Positions 23,428 through 34,886 of a stretch of 64,000 nt of DNA are shown in pieces. Numbering within the stretch: position 1 is the stretch's first letter; every line of letters starts with the position of its first letter. Made by a program: the position numbers and the translations under genes. The notes beneath the pieces were generated by a model that was not told where the DNA came from, did not search any database, and saw only the letters and a list, made by a program, of their open reading frames with translations. The stretch is from Thelephora terrestris (Eukaryota > Basidiomycota > Agaricomycetes > Thelephorales > Thelephoraceae): positions 4,154,001-4,218,000 of the forward strand of contig WIUZ02000001.1 in assembly GCA_015956445.1 (NCBI GenBank). Direction: 5' to 3'.

Positions 23428-24109
23428 CTATTTAGTGGCGACGGCATGTTGAAGAGCCTCGTAAAACTCAAGCTCGATACGAGCCTCAGCCTTCTGTTCC
23501 TCCGTACCGTTTCCAGCGGTGATCCTTTGAGCTTCGGCGAGGTTGGTTCGGATGGCCTGTGGAAAAGGGTGACGTCAGGTTTGGTCCAAATGAGCGCGGT
23601 GAGACCGGCTAACCTCAGCGGAGAAGGCTTCAAGTGGAGCAGCCTCGACCGCGTTGATCGTCAGCTTGTTGTTGGGGTGAACGGTAGCGAAACCTCCCGA
23701 AACTTGATTTGAAGTATCCAGCGAGTTAAAAACAGCACTGAAGGGATATAGGGGTGCATTATTCTTACCGAACCACTTCTTTGAAGCATTTCCGGACTCA
23801 ATGACCTCAACAATTCCAGGCCGCAGGGGTTCGATTGAAGGGACGTGGTTGGCGAGAATACCCATGTCTCCGGTAGCAGCTGCGATATTAACCTGAGTTA
23901 CGTCCGCGGAAGTGAAGATTGCCTGCATTCTACTTCAGAGACCCTTGACACGAAATAAATGGAGGTCGAGAAAAGTCAACGCGAACCTGGTGGGGCAGAA
24001 CGAGCGACAGTTTTATCTTGTCTGCGACCTCCGCATAGCCACGGCGTCCTAGTGGGATAGATTTTGGTGTGCGCCGAGCAGCTGAGGAAAGGAGTCGGAG
24101 GGCGGACAT
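23428..24109 (-). CDS. ATP16: Mitochondrial F1 ATP synthase delta subunit
   Basis: The exons on the minus strand are 23987-24109, 23769-23922, 23614-23702 and 23428-23556, giving 164 aa. The start MSALRLLSSAARRTPK is a clear mitochondrial targeting peptide. The mature part reads KLSLVLPHQAIF, then VNIAAATGDMGILANHVPSI, then FVSGGFATVHPNNKLTINAV. That is the beta-sandwich of the bacterial epsilon/mitochondrial delta subunit. A C-terminal helical hairpin includes AIRTNLAEAQ and ELEFYEALQ. The subunit sits in the central stalk with gamma and couples rotation to ATP synthesis. The gene ends 162 bases upstream of the AlkB-like start and is divergent from RPS0. The length is usual. Confidence 0.96.
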
Positions 24110-24921
24110 TATTGGTGGTGGAGGGCAACTTTCGGGAACGTCCGGATGTCACCGCGCGCGCCTTTGCCGCTCTTTGCCGTGGCCCGTGGGTGCGAGATTC
24201 AACAGGATTCAACAGTTGCCAGTCGTTCCTCAGAGGATTTTATGAAATCGTTAAGAGGACCAAATTTCCAGGCCTTCAGGGTGTTGAAATACTGGCCACA
24301 TTTCCTTCCAGTGTTACGGTCGAGGAGCAATCCTTGCGCCCTCCCCCCGGTACACCGAGTAATTCTCGGACAATAATTTATAAAGCAAAGGGTAAAAATA
24401 TCACTCGAAGAGTGGGCGGCAAGAGGCGGCAAGGTATCAATATATTCGAACGAAGATGCAGCCCCCGCCCACGATTTTTTGACGAGCATCCCCTTGCTCG
24501 TGTAGTACCTTGTGATCCTGTGGGGGAAAATAAACGGAAATGGTTCGCACAGTCTCTGTTATAGTTCAAACTCCACAAACGTACTGCCACCAGGCTATGA
24601 GGGCCCCTGGAAATCGACACCAGAGGCACGAGGGCTGGGCGAAAAACATACAACGGTGCCGTATTACCGTATTAGGAAGGCGTTGTAAACGTGGGAGAAT
24701 TTTTGCCGTAACTGTAAGCTCCCCATCCACGCCGTCGCCCCCCATCCACAAAATCGCGAACGACGAGCAGCCCAACGCTCAGCTCTAGTCCCCGACGGTA
24801 AGCGTCCCTAATCGTGCTGTCACGTATTCCAGCACTCTCTGTAACCCTGGATTATCGGGTTTACCGATGGATGCGATCTGGTGACTTTGGATGGGCTCGA
24901 TGCTGACATTGGTCATCGCAG
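24110..24921. promoter_or_regulatory. Divergent promoter region of ATP16 and RPS0
   Basis: These 812 bases separate two start codons on opposite strands. The sequence CATCGCAG directly before the RPS0 ATG looks like a splice acceptor, so RPS0 may have a 5' UTR intron, as many ribosomal protein genes do. I cannot place the donor. No other gene is seen. Confidence 0.45.
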
Positions 24922-25978
24922 ATGTCTTCAAAACTCCCCTCCGTCCTGAGTGCAACAGATGAGGAGATTCGGCTTCTGCTGGCCGCTCAATGTCACATTG
25001 GTGGCAAGAACTGCGATAAACAAATGCAGCCCTATGTCTGGAAACGAAGGAACGATGGTGTGTGCATCTTGGTATTCGGAGTGGGTTCCCGGCGTAAACT
25101 CCCTGCCTAGGTATCCACATCATCAACATCGGAAAGACTTGGGAGAAACTCGTCTTCGCTGCTCGTATCATCGCCGCTGTAGAAAACCCAAATGACGTCT
25201 GCGTGATATCGTCAAGAACTTACGGTCACCGTGCTGTTCTCAAATTCGCTGCCAACACCGGCGCCCAGGCCATCGCTGGCCGGTTCACCCCTGGTAACTT
25301 CACCAACTACATCACTCGCTCCTTTAAGGAACCGCGCTTGATCGTTGTAACCGACCCACGCTTCGACCATCAAGCCATCCGAGAAGCTTCATACGTCAAC
25401 ATCCCCGTCATTGCTTTTTGCGACACGGACTCCTCCCTGAAATTCGTTGATGTTGCTATCCCCACCAACAACAAGGCCCGACACTCCGTTGGCCTTATCT
25501 GGTGGCTCCTTGCCCGTGAAGTCCTCCGTCTACGTGGAACGGTCCCCAGGACACCCGACGGCTGGAACGTGATGGTTGACATGTTCTTCTACCGTGACCC
25601 TGAGGAAGTCGAGAGACAACAGCAAGAGGAAGCTCAGTCCAAGGCTCAGGCTCCGGGCATCGAACCACAGGAAAACCTTGGCCCCACAGTTTGGGACACT
25701 ACCTCCGCTCCCCAAGTTGGGGGTATCGACCCTGGTTTGGTCGCCCAAGAAGGCGGTGAGTGCTCCCTATCTTTCCACGAGGCCAGGTCTGACTCTCTCT
25801 CCCAGGTGCTCTCGACTGGGCCGCGGATACTGGCGCTGCTGGACCAACCGACTGGTCAGCAGACCAGGGAGCTGGCAGCTGGGGAGGAGGTGAGCCACCG
25901 GCTCCGGCTGGCGGCGACTGGGCAGGGAATCAGGGGGGTACTAGCTGGGGTGCTGACGCTGGGGGAGACTGGGCGTAG
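24922..25978 (+). CDS. RPS0: 40S ribosomal protein S0 (uS2, RPSA/laminin-receptor type)
   Basis: The exons 24922-25057, 25111-25755 and 25806-25978 give 317 aa. Conserved uS2 segments are present: [76 protein letters not shown] and [20 protein letters not shown]. The C-terminal tail is the eukaryotic acidic Trp-rich extension, with repeated GGDW-like units and the end GGDWA. S0 is needed for late 40S maturation and sits on the solvent side of the head. The tail is longer than in yeast, giving 317 aa against about 250, as is common in basidiomycetes. The frame reads straight through the tail, with no need for a further intron. Confidence 0.97.
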
Positions 25979-26145
25979 TAATCCTGGGGAGAAGTTTTTA
26001 TGCGAGCATCATGTTCCCCTGTGTTTTATCTACTACCTGTTTGTTGCACTGGCGGTACGAGTACAAGTATATGCATGTAGCTCTACATCAGCGACTTGAA
26101 GCTGAGTCGCGCGATCAGGAGTCCTTGTCTGACACCTGCCACCAG

Positions 26146-27563
26146 ATGAAAACGATCAACGGGTCTGACATTATCATCCTCGATGGTGGGCTGGTGGGTA
26201 ACGACATCTTGATTCAGTGGGCGAGGTCTGGCCTCACCCGTGTTCAAGGGCTCTACAATTGAAGACACCTACAAGCAAGATATCACACGCACACCGCTCT
26301 GGTCTGCTAAACCCATACAAGAAAACCCAGAGTTGGTAGTCGATGCCCATCTAGCCTTCTTAAGGGCCGGTGCTGAGATTATCTTGACTTCCACGTACGT
26401 ATATAAAAAACGGTCAACGTCGCTATGGGGGGGAGGAACCCTCTAAATAAGGACCATCCAGGTATCAATGTTCGCGGGAGACGTTCGAGCAGTCCGGGTA
26501 CACCCCCGAAGAGGGCGCCCAGATCATGCAGAGATCCGTGAAGCTGGCCGACGACGCTCGCAACGCTTTCCTAGACGAAAGAGGAAAGGAGACAGTGGGT
26601 TCTGCTGGGAAGAGCGAGGTCTTCGTCGCGTTATCGTTTGGACCGTTCGGATCCACCCTCCAACCGCCCCAAGATTTCGACGGGTTCTACCCCCCACCGT
26701 TCGGCCCAACCGCGCCTTCTTCTTCTTCACCTTCACCCTCACCCGACTCCCGTGACCACGGGAACACCCGGTTGTTCTCCTCCGATCCTACCACGAACGC
26801 GGGGGAGGAGACCGCGGCGATCGAGGCGTTGGCGGGGTTCCATCTGTGGAGGTTACGAGCCGTACGGTCGAACGATGAGGCGTGGGACGCGGTGGACTAC
26901 GTCGCGTTCGAGACCGTCCCGCATCTTCGCGAGGTTCGGGCTATCAAGGTGGCGATGGCCAGGTTCTTCGCTGACCTCTTACCATCCACCACCACCACCA
27001 CCACCACCACCACTGGAGGGTCAAACAAGCCATTAAAAGGGTGGTGGATCAGCCTAGTCTTTCCAAACGGGGCGGAATCCACCCAATGGGGCTCCAAAGA
27101 GCGCCACCACCAAACCCAAAGCTTACTAGGTCCAGAGTGCCCACCAACCGAGGAGGGAGACATCCTAACCGTCCTTCTGGACGAAACGCTGGGAGCGGTC
27201 CCAACCGGGTTCGGCATAAACTGCACGAGGATCGACAGCTACCCTTCCATCCTCTCCTCTATAATCTCAAACTCCAAGTTCGCTTCGAGCGAGGCCGGTC
27301 CCGACGGGCGTCCGGTCCCGCTCACGTTGGTCGTGTACCCCAACGGCGGGAGACTCGGAGACACCTTTGACGGTCTCACCCATCGATGGGTCAGCGACGG
27401 AAAACGACGGGCTGACGGCAGGAATATCACTTGGGAGGAGGAAGTCGTCGAGATTGTTCAAAAGTGCCGTGGTGATTGGAAGGACGTCATCGTTGGAGGG
27501 TGCTGCAGAGTGTACCCTCCTCAAATAAAGACGCTGAGAGAGAAGGTAAAAGAAGCGTTATGA
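26146..27563 (+). CDS. Homocysteine S-methyltransferase
   Basis: The exons 26146-26193, 26249-26394 and 26462-27563 give 431 aa. The enzyme transfers a methyl group from S-methylmethionine or S-adenosylmethionine to homocysteine to make methionine (MHT1/SAM4 family). The start reads GSDIIILDGGLGSTIED and is followed by TPLWSAKPIQENPE. The zinc-binding cysteines are in FGINCTR and in GGCCRVYPPQI, the family hallmark. The C-terminal helix runs to KVKEAL. Two insertions lengthen it: a Ser/Pro loop near residues 150-180, and a nine-Thr run coded by ACC repeats at about 26989-27015. The latter may vary in length between strains. An independent gene, 167 bases after RPS0. Confidence 0.92.
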
Positions 27564-28198
27564 ACGGACATTTGTACGTATATATGCGCGTCCAGTGGGT
27601 GACTATCCATAAGGTTTACATGGTACACTCGGATCCAGACCAATATTTATGGACTTATAAAGAAGGCGACAGGACCCTGACCGCTCCGTAAGGTCGGGCA
27701 CACCGCGAAACCCGGCAACTTGCACCCTTCCACAACGGATATGATGATAAGTAGTAGATGACCATCACACGCGGTTCCGAGGCAATATACAAAATATGAT
27801 TTATGGACATGGCAACAGATTGTGAAAACAGTAGAATACAAGATTACATTACTGGCAGGAGAAGAGGAAGGAGTTGTGAAACGCCCGTTGTGTGGGGTCA
27901 AGAAAGCCAGAGGGAACATGATTAGGGAGCGGGGGAAAAGGGGGGGATATCAACACGAAGATTGATTTGGAGAACGAATATGGGACGTCAAGTAGAACCA
28001 AGGGAATGATGGGACATGTGCATGTGGACAAGCAGGTATGGAAAGAGCGATGCAAGGAAGAGTGATTAATGCAGAGTTTCTAGTGTATTAAAGAGGGGGA
28101 TTTCGTGATATCTTGAATTCAGTGTTGAAGAGCGAGAAAGGGAGAAAATGCAAGCGGACGCCTTTCGCTGTCAAAGCAAAGGGGATTCAGTCCCTCGC
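27564..28198. other. 3' region between convergent genes
   Basis: This spacer lies between the stops of the methyltransferase (+) and RSP5 (-). It is AT-rich in places. No gene or repeat is recognised. Confidence 0.45.
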
Positions 28199-30944
28199 CT
28201 ACTCTTGTCCAAATCCTTCAGTTTCTCTACGGGTGATCGTCAGAAATGTCGCGCAGGGCAAATATGAGAGATACATACTCGATAGCCAGCCTCAACTTGT
28301 CCTCCAAAGTCTTGATATCCTCATAAGGTGGCAGGTCCAGTCTATTGAAGCAGGTGTGGCTTCGTGGTAACTTGCTCGAGTCTCCGTACTTTTCGATGGT
28401 AAACCTCCTCGGGCCATCGGAACCTTGAAGGTCCTTGAAACCGTTGACAGGAATCCTAGAGGTTCCGGTGGTGAACTGGAGAAGGCGGGCCTTTTGCTCT
28501 GGGGGCCAAGAGCGAAGGATCTGCCAGAACCAGGAGATGACCGGGTCCTCCTTGTCGTAGCCACGATAGTCGGTGAACTTGGACCAATCGTCCCTGGGAA
28601 GGATGTTAGCCGAGTAGGGAAAAGAAAAAATCAGCGCACGCACATGTCAATATCGGTCATTCCACCGATCAAGAGCTCTAGTTCTCTCTCGTCGAACACG
28701 GAGATGAGGGCCTTGGGAATGACCTCGAAGAAACCGTCGGTAAAAGAGTCGAATTGTTCCTTGACGCGGCCAATGATCCTGTAGTGAACGGCAAGGTCTA
28801 CGTATTCGTGTTTGTTCTCTTCGGTGACCGGTATTTCTGAACCACCGAGTTTGAGGTCGACGGTGAGGAGTTCACCAAACCTGTCTTCGGTGACGGAGAA
28901 GGTCTCGTCGAGGACACCCGTGATGTCGTTCTCACTGAATAGGAAAAAGCGGTGAGCACACAAAAGGGGTAAATGTAGAAACAAACGAACAGCATCCAAG
29001 CCAGGCCCCTGTGCAGTGCCTCGTCGACACCCTCAAGATCGGCGATAGTGACCTTTTTGCCGAGAATCATCTTGTAGAAACAGGGGACAAAGAAAGCGTC
29101 AAGGAAGCGCCGATGGAAAATGGCCATGCCGACAACGCGTCCGATAAACTTGAAGTAGGAGAGATGCTCGGGGTTGACATAAGAAGAGGGGTTGATTTGG
29201 AGAGTATAGCTATCCATGGTCGAGTAAGTGAATAGCCCGTATGATGGATCGAACATGTCGTGGGATAGTAGGAAGAACCATTCCCTAGGAAGAAGAGGAT
29301 GAGGACAATAGGAAAAGGGCGAGATTAAGGGGGAACAGACCTGGATACACCGCCATAATCTAAACCGTCTTCGCCATCAAACCTGATCATGAGCCTCCTG
29401 CGCATATCTTCTCGGCTGCATCTCATGACTGCGGCGAAGCTGTCTTCAAAGGCCATACCTCTCCTGATTTTGATGTCACACTTTCCCGGGACCTCGCGCA
29501 TGCCCGGCTGACTCCGGAAGTAGACGACTTTCCTACGATAATCACGCTTGTATTGTGGAGCGGAAGGATCGTTTGAGGGCATGCGGGGATCATCCCAAGT
29601 CGTTGTTCTGGTGTTGTGGTCGACAAAATAGATCCTTCCGGAAGAAGTCATGCGCATCTCCCATCCTGAGGGAAGAGTGCCGAGGTTGAGGGCGGTCTGA
29701 GTGGTGGCAGAAGCGAAAACGGATGGGGGAGCGTCAGCGACACGGGGGTCGAGCCATGTGGTCGTTCTGCTATTGTGATCAACAAAGTATGCGCGGCCAT
29801 CTGGAGTTTGACGTTCCTCCCAGCCCTGCGGAAGGGGGATGGTGTCTGAAGATGGAGAGGTGGAAACGGGAGGAGGAAAAGTGGAAGTTGGAGAGGAAGT
29901 TGCAGTCGGTGAGGAAATGGGAGGGGGCTGAGGACGAGCGGGAAGGGCGTTTTGACGGCGGGGGTGGACCCAGGTGGTGGTGCGGGTTGCATGATCGACG
30001 TAGTAAGGGCGACCTTCTGAAGTAAAACGCCTTTCCCAGTTGGAAGGGAGGTCGGATTCTGGGGGAGGGAGCGGTGGCATGGACTGTCTGGGTGGATTTG
30101 GCAGCGGAAGGGAGTGGGAGGATGGTGATCGAAAAGGAAGTGAACCTGAATTTCGTATTGGTTCATTCTCCGCCTCAGCCACATCCGTTTCCTCTTCTTC
30201 CTCCTCCTCCTCCTCTTCCGCCTCTTCAATCTCTCTCGCATGCTGTTCCTCCTCCGCATCTATCACATCCACAATTGACGTCGAGGCAATTCCATCAGTC
30301 GAGACAGACATCATCAACCTTCCGTTCACCGAATCAGAATCGTTCGTCCCGTTCTTTAGATCATTCGTAATTATTTCTAGAAAAATAAATGTAAATAAAA
30401 TAATTCAAGATTTTGAAAAAGAGCGACGCTCACCGTGACCACCAGCGGCCAGGTCCAAGGTATCTGATACCGAAATCTTGAGCGTTCCGAAAGAACTGTC
30501 GGGGTCCCGTCGTCCTGGTCGTCGTTGGTCAAAGACTTCCACCATGACTGTGGAGGAGGTGCGTAACGTGCTACACGACCGCTTTGAGTGAAGCGACGGC
30601 GAAGAGAGAACGAGGGGACTCACACATCAAAGTGTTGATTCCAGAACGGGTTGAGAGACCTCTTGACGGTGGTAGACGCAAACTTCTCGACCCCGTCAAT
30701 AGACACCACTACGAACGGATCGGGGAGTCGGAACAGGTTTCGCTTCGGTAGCCCACTCGCACTCAAGACTGGCGGTGGCAAACAAGCGAGATGAGAACCT
30801 AGATTCGCACAGGCAAAAGCAACTCACTCGTAATCCTCACTCTTCTTCGCACGATTTCCGGGTTGCTTCTGCGAAACGAACGGTCAGTGGTCAACATTGA
30901 CGCGGTGTGGGGCGGACGTACGAGGAGGACGCGGTGTCTGCCAT
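28199..30944 (-). CDS. RSP5: RSP5/NEDD4-family HECT ubiquitin ligase
   Basis: The nine exons on the minus strand are 30922-30944, 30828-30868, 30624-30768, 30434-30570, 29341-30376, 28991-29284, 28644-28934, 28279-28593 and 28199-28226. They encode 769 aa in consistent phase. The C2 domain (about 12-115) has [19 protein letters not shown] and VFDQRR. A linker with a long Glu run follows. Three WW domains lie at about 225-257, 296-328 and 351-383, each ending in TTTW-x-(D/H)P. The HECT domain occupies about 410-769. It has [34 protein letters not shown] and [16 protein letters not shown], with catalytic Cys737, and ends GFGQE as in Rsp5. It ubiquitylates PY-motif cargo in endocytosis, sorting and transcription control. 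The last coding exon is only 28 nt. Confidence 0.97.
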
Positions 30945-33112
30945 CGTCTGATTTCCTTGTGGCGGGGAGAGAGAGAGTGGACCGGGCTTGTGTGAGAAGG
31001 TGGAGGTGGAAGCTCGGAGGGAGGAACGTCGGATGACGCTGGCTGATATGCAAACACCGCCGGGGGAATCCAAACCTCTCCATCCATACAAATATGACAT
31101 TTACATCCATCAATCCTTCTCACGCTTTTCTCATTTACTCCCCCACTCTCGAAATGGAAATCTACTTCCCGAACGACACCCAGGCGTAACTACCCGACAC
31201 AACGATCGTGACCCGCGACGACTTTGAAGATCGATTTTGGGACTGAGCCTTCCCCGCCGTTTTTTCGGCATCCAAGCCCACTCAATTGTTGGCGCTGAGA
31301 ATTTACCAAAAACGGTTTGGCGCGGATCGATCTCCTCGTTTATCATTTCCGGCCAAGTGAACCCGAGCGAATGACGGGTAGTAACCAATCTCAGGTCCCA
31401 CCAATATCCGCAACGTGGAGTCAATCTCGCATCTTCCCTCTCCTTCCTGAGCTTTGTCCATCGGGAAACTGCCAGCGACTCTCAATCTCCGCAACTGTAG
31501 ATGACCGGGCTAAGCGCCACACCCCATGAAACACCTATCTGTTGCTATCCCCCACTCTGTATTGGGTGGGTCAAGTTGCCGACGCTGCGGTTTGCCCACC
31601 CGGTAAGTGGATCTACAATTGTTTCCCTCTCCCTTACGTCGCGGTGCTTTGTGGGGTCTCTATCTCAGGTTAATCACGCGTCTCTTCCTGAACGTGTTCT
31701 CGAAACAGTGCCCCCGTTCAACCGAACAAGCGTATCTGTGTTTTGGTTCTCCAAGACGTGTAATGTGACTGTCGGTTTCGGGGTATCACAGCCTCCCGCT
31801 GCTGATATACCTCGGCTTGTGCTGTACGCGGCACGTTCATGGCGACCTGTTGACTTGGCCTACACTGAGACCTGAAACCAGAATATGGAATGCGAACACT
31901 TCGTCTACATAATACGCAGCTCTGGTTCACAACTTCACAAACAGCACTCTCTCACCCCCTTTCATCCGCATCGGAATCCAGCCCTTCCTTCAACCAGCGG
32001 TTTGCTCCAGGTAGCGCCACCAGCCACCGGGAAACCCTACGAAGCCCGCGAACCGAGCAGGATGCACCACCATCATGCGGAGTTGCTTCTCAGGACCGTC
32101 CTCGTCGGAGAGGATTGGGCATACTGCCAGTCTTCCATTCACCTGTCCTCGTAGCGTCTACGAGGCACGAACCCACATGGTTTTTTGTTTTGAACCGGTT
32201 GTTCTGTTTTTCCACTTCCCGCTCCCTCCCACACACCCATACGCTGCGATGATCTCACCCTATACTCGCGCGCGGGGTTATCGTGATCGCCCGAACCATA
32301 ATCACAATTTAGATGCGTCGGCTTGCGGCGGGTGCGCGCGTGACGTTGATATGGAAACTAACTAGCGTTGCGGTACGGTGGGCCGTAGAGAAGAGGCTTT
32401 GGTTGTGGCACTTGCAGAATAATTCAGGGACGGCGATTTAGGTTTGCCGGGGACCGGACCCGCCCAAGTTATCTGCGATCCCTGACTTTCGTTGCCATGG
32501 ATGCCGACGAACCTGACCTTAAAATCTCGATCGCCATCTTCATTTTCCAGGCTCGGGCCGGACGCTGTTTGACTGCACGGGTGGGATAGTCAGTAGGATC
32601 TTCAGGGGGAGGTGGTTCTTAGTTGATTTGAGTCGGCTTTCCCACAGCTGGACTTGTTGTTCATTGGGAGCCCGTTCGGAGTTCTGCCCGTTTTCATGTT
32701 CTATGCAAGCGCTCTCACGGAAAGTGTTTGAGGGACACATCAATCCCATCAAGCTATGTTGAACCGAAGATGTAAGATGGGCTCCAAAATTCCTCCCAAT
32801 GATCTTCAACGCTGCTCCCGAGAGATAAGAGGTGGGGCGGAAAGTCTGGAACCTGGTACACTGTGGGGGGCATGTTCTCCAAGTTAGCGCCCACGGGGAC
32901 ACCCTCATGCCCCGATCGACGGGATTGAAGTGACGTCGCGGGAGGTGTGTCCAGTGCTCCTCGGTATCTTCCCCTCGCTCCCTTCTAAGATACGCCCCGG
33001 GTCAGAGGTGTGCGAAACCAGAGATCAAAAATTCACCGGCAACGCTCGAAAGCTTCAAGGTCCACCTCGCCGCACTCATCGTGAACGACGGCGATCGATT
33101 GTAACCAGCGCC
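30945..33112. other. Long intergenic region between divergent genes
   Basis: These 2.2 kb lie between the starts of RSP5 (-) and the small Cys-rich gene (+). I checked both strands and found only short frames without family resemblance or coherent splice sites. It probably holds promoters and 5' UTRs; a short non-coding RNA cannot be excluded. Confidence 0.4.
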
Positions 33113-33713
33113 ATGTCTGACGATTCTGTAATCGCCAACTGTTGTGCAGCTGCTTGGGGGATCTGCTGTGAGCGCTTTCTCTTCAACGTCTCCCCCCGTC
33201 AACAAAGAGAGTACTCTCTCTCATCCTTTGACTTTCGATCCTTCGACTCCGGACCTTGAAACGGCTTCTCTCCGTCATCAATGAATAAATGAAAAATGTC
33301 GCCGGGTATAACGCGTCGTTCTCAATCTAAGGTCTGGCCTGTTGCGAGTCTATCCTCGTCTCTCTCAATTTCAGTACGTAACCCCCCTCTCCTCCTCTCT
33401 GTGGTACCTAAAACCTAACCCGATCCTCGTAGAGAAACCTGGGTCACGCCCTGGGTCGACTCAACGAGGATGCTGCAGAAACCTCGGCGAATCTACCGAA
33501 GACGACGAATTCGAAGAAGGCGCACGGAGAGAACGACTCGCGAAATCCTCCAATAAAAAGCGCAAGAATCGTGATAAGAATCCGGACGGGGGAAACGAGG
33601 AGAAGAACGCGAAGGAGAATGAAGGGGGAGGTGATAGGCCGGTTGACGAGCAACCTGGCGCTTCCCCGGAAATGAGCGCAGATACGGCCGACGCTACGAC
33701 GAAAACAACCTGA
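33113..33713 (+). CDS. Small Cys-rich, probably membrane-associated protein
   Basis: The exons 33113-33167, 33332-33373 and 33433-33713 give 125 aa. The N-terminus MSDDSVIANCCAAAWGICC continues through LACCESILVSLNF across the first junction. CC pairs and a hydrophobic stretch suggest palmitoylation or a membrane hairpin. A further CC pair (RGCCRNLGESTEDDEFEEG) precedes a highly charged, disordered tail rich in Lys, Asn, Glu and Gly. Mushroom genomes carry similar short proteins with an N-terminal CC-rich hydrophobic patch, a GCC motif and then an acidic DEDEF-like segment. I know no function. The 164-nt first intron is long for this window, but the phases (1, 1) close perfectly. Confidence 0.65.
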
Positions 33714-34484
33714 AGAGAGGGGGGGCACTCGCAATCTAGATTCGTTCTGGAGGGCTCGGTTTTCCACGTTTGGTGTGCTCCCAAATCATCCGTTTCGTGT
33801 TTGTTTTTCCCTGACGCCTCTCTCTCTGTGTTTATCTTCCAGTCTCATCTCCCAGTCTCGGATACAAGATACTACACCCAACTTCCAATCACGCTCGTCC
33901 GTACTCGCTCCCCATCTCATGTCTTCCTTTTTCCAAGGACTGCATATACCCCCTATGCTACCATATGAAAAACCCGCTGCATCTCCGAGTGGACCGCTTC
34001 CGCAACACACTCTCAATGAAAAAAACCCCAAGATCGCAAAGCCGCCGCGAAAGTCCCATAAGAGAAGTTACATCTGTGGCCCCCCCCCCATCTGACGATT
34101 TGTACGGATCGTTCTCCCTGGAACAACCAGAGCACATCCTTCCTTTTCTTTCGGAAATTGGGAGGTGATGATGCTGCAGCTTCCCAGCTTGATGAGGCGT
34201 GAATGGGTATCGGTATCGACCCTGAATGTTTAATGATGGGTAGGCTCCCCCCTCACCCTCCTTGTGGCGCTATTGCGCCTTCGTCTTCCCTGTTGCGGGC
34301 TGTTGGGGAAGGGCTTGGAACTCAATGGCTCCGAGCGGACGACCTAGCGACCCTTGCTTCTGCGCTTTTGTGCGTCGACTGTATACTTCATCGCGCCGTG
34401 CGTTTTTTTTTTTTTTTTGGGGGGGGGGTTTCAAAAGCCCGACGCGAAGTATATATTCGGCCCTTCACCCGGAGTGATGATTTC
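33714..34484. other. Intergenic, nothing recognised except a homopolymer tract
   Basis: No coding frame with family resemblance was found. It contains the T16-G10 tract listed separately and borders the cysteine synthase fragment. Confidence 0.4.
34403..34428. repeat. T16-G10 double homopolymer
   Basis: Sixteen T residues (34403-34418) are followed directly by ten G residues (34419-34428). It lies about 57 bases before the decayed cysteine synthase fragment. Its length may vary or be imprecise in sequencing. Confidence 0.85.
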
Positions 34485-34766
34485 ACAGGGGGTATCAGGT
34501 ATACCCCCTTGGTGGGTGTGGCGTAGGCACGGTTGTATGCACATTTTTCGCCTGGTCTGCTCCTCGAGAAGGAGATAGAGCCTGATAGAGCGTGGTGAAC
34601 GGTCTGGGTTGTTGGTACACGTGCTCTCGCCGTGTTTATCTCGACAGTTTTTCCAAGAAATCTGGGTGAAAGAGTTATGGAAGCGACGAGATTAAGAACA
34701 CTCGTGGAAGTGCCAGGGATCGTGCGGCTCTGGGATCCTGAAGCTTCCGGAAGGTCCTTTAGGGCT
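34485..34766 (+). pseudogene. Decayed partial copy of the cysteine synthase gene
   Basis: The stretch matches the cysteine synthase gene from the end of exon 1 (17640) through intron 1 to the end of exon 2 (17920). Shared strings include ACCCCCTTGGTG, CACGGTTGTATGC versus GCGCGGTTGTATGC, ACGGTCTGGGTTG, CGTGCGGCTCTGGG-like and TGAAGCTTCCGG-AGGTCC. Small indels and substitutions destroy the frame, and the PLP-lysine region is partly lost. Because intron 1 is included, the copy arose from genomic DNA and not from mRNA. Only about 280 bases are present, so it cannot make an enzyme. The rest of the gene is absent nearby. Confidence 0.82.
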
Positions 34767-34886
34767 GAGTTGAGGGTCCGTTTCACGTGGTCTACCGAAG
34801 AAAGGTTGTCACTGTTGATTTGATGAAGTTCGGAGTACTTAGTAACTTAGCAGTGATCGACATCATCTTCTTTCGCGATCTCCGAC

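Noticed and set aside
23158-23712. 184-codon plus-strand frame
   Set aside because: It lies antisense over the ATP16 3' exons and the first AlkB-like exon, whose protein motifs explain the open frame.
29648-30438. Pro/Arg-rich and Ser-rich frames over the RSP5 linker and WW region
   Set aside because: They arise from low-complexity codons of RSP5 read in other frames.
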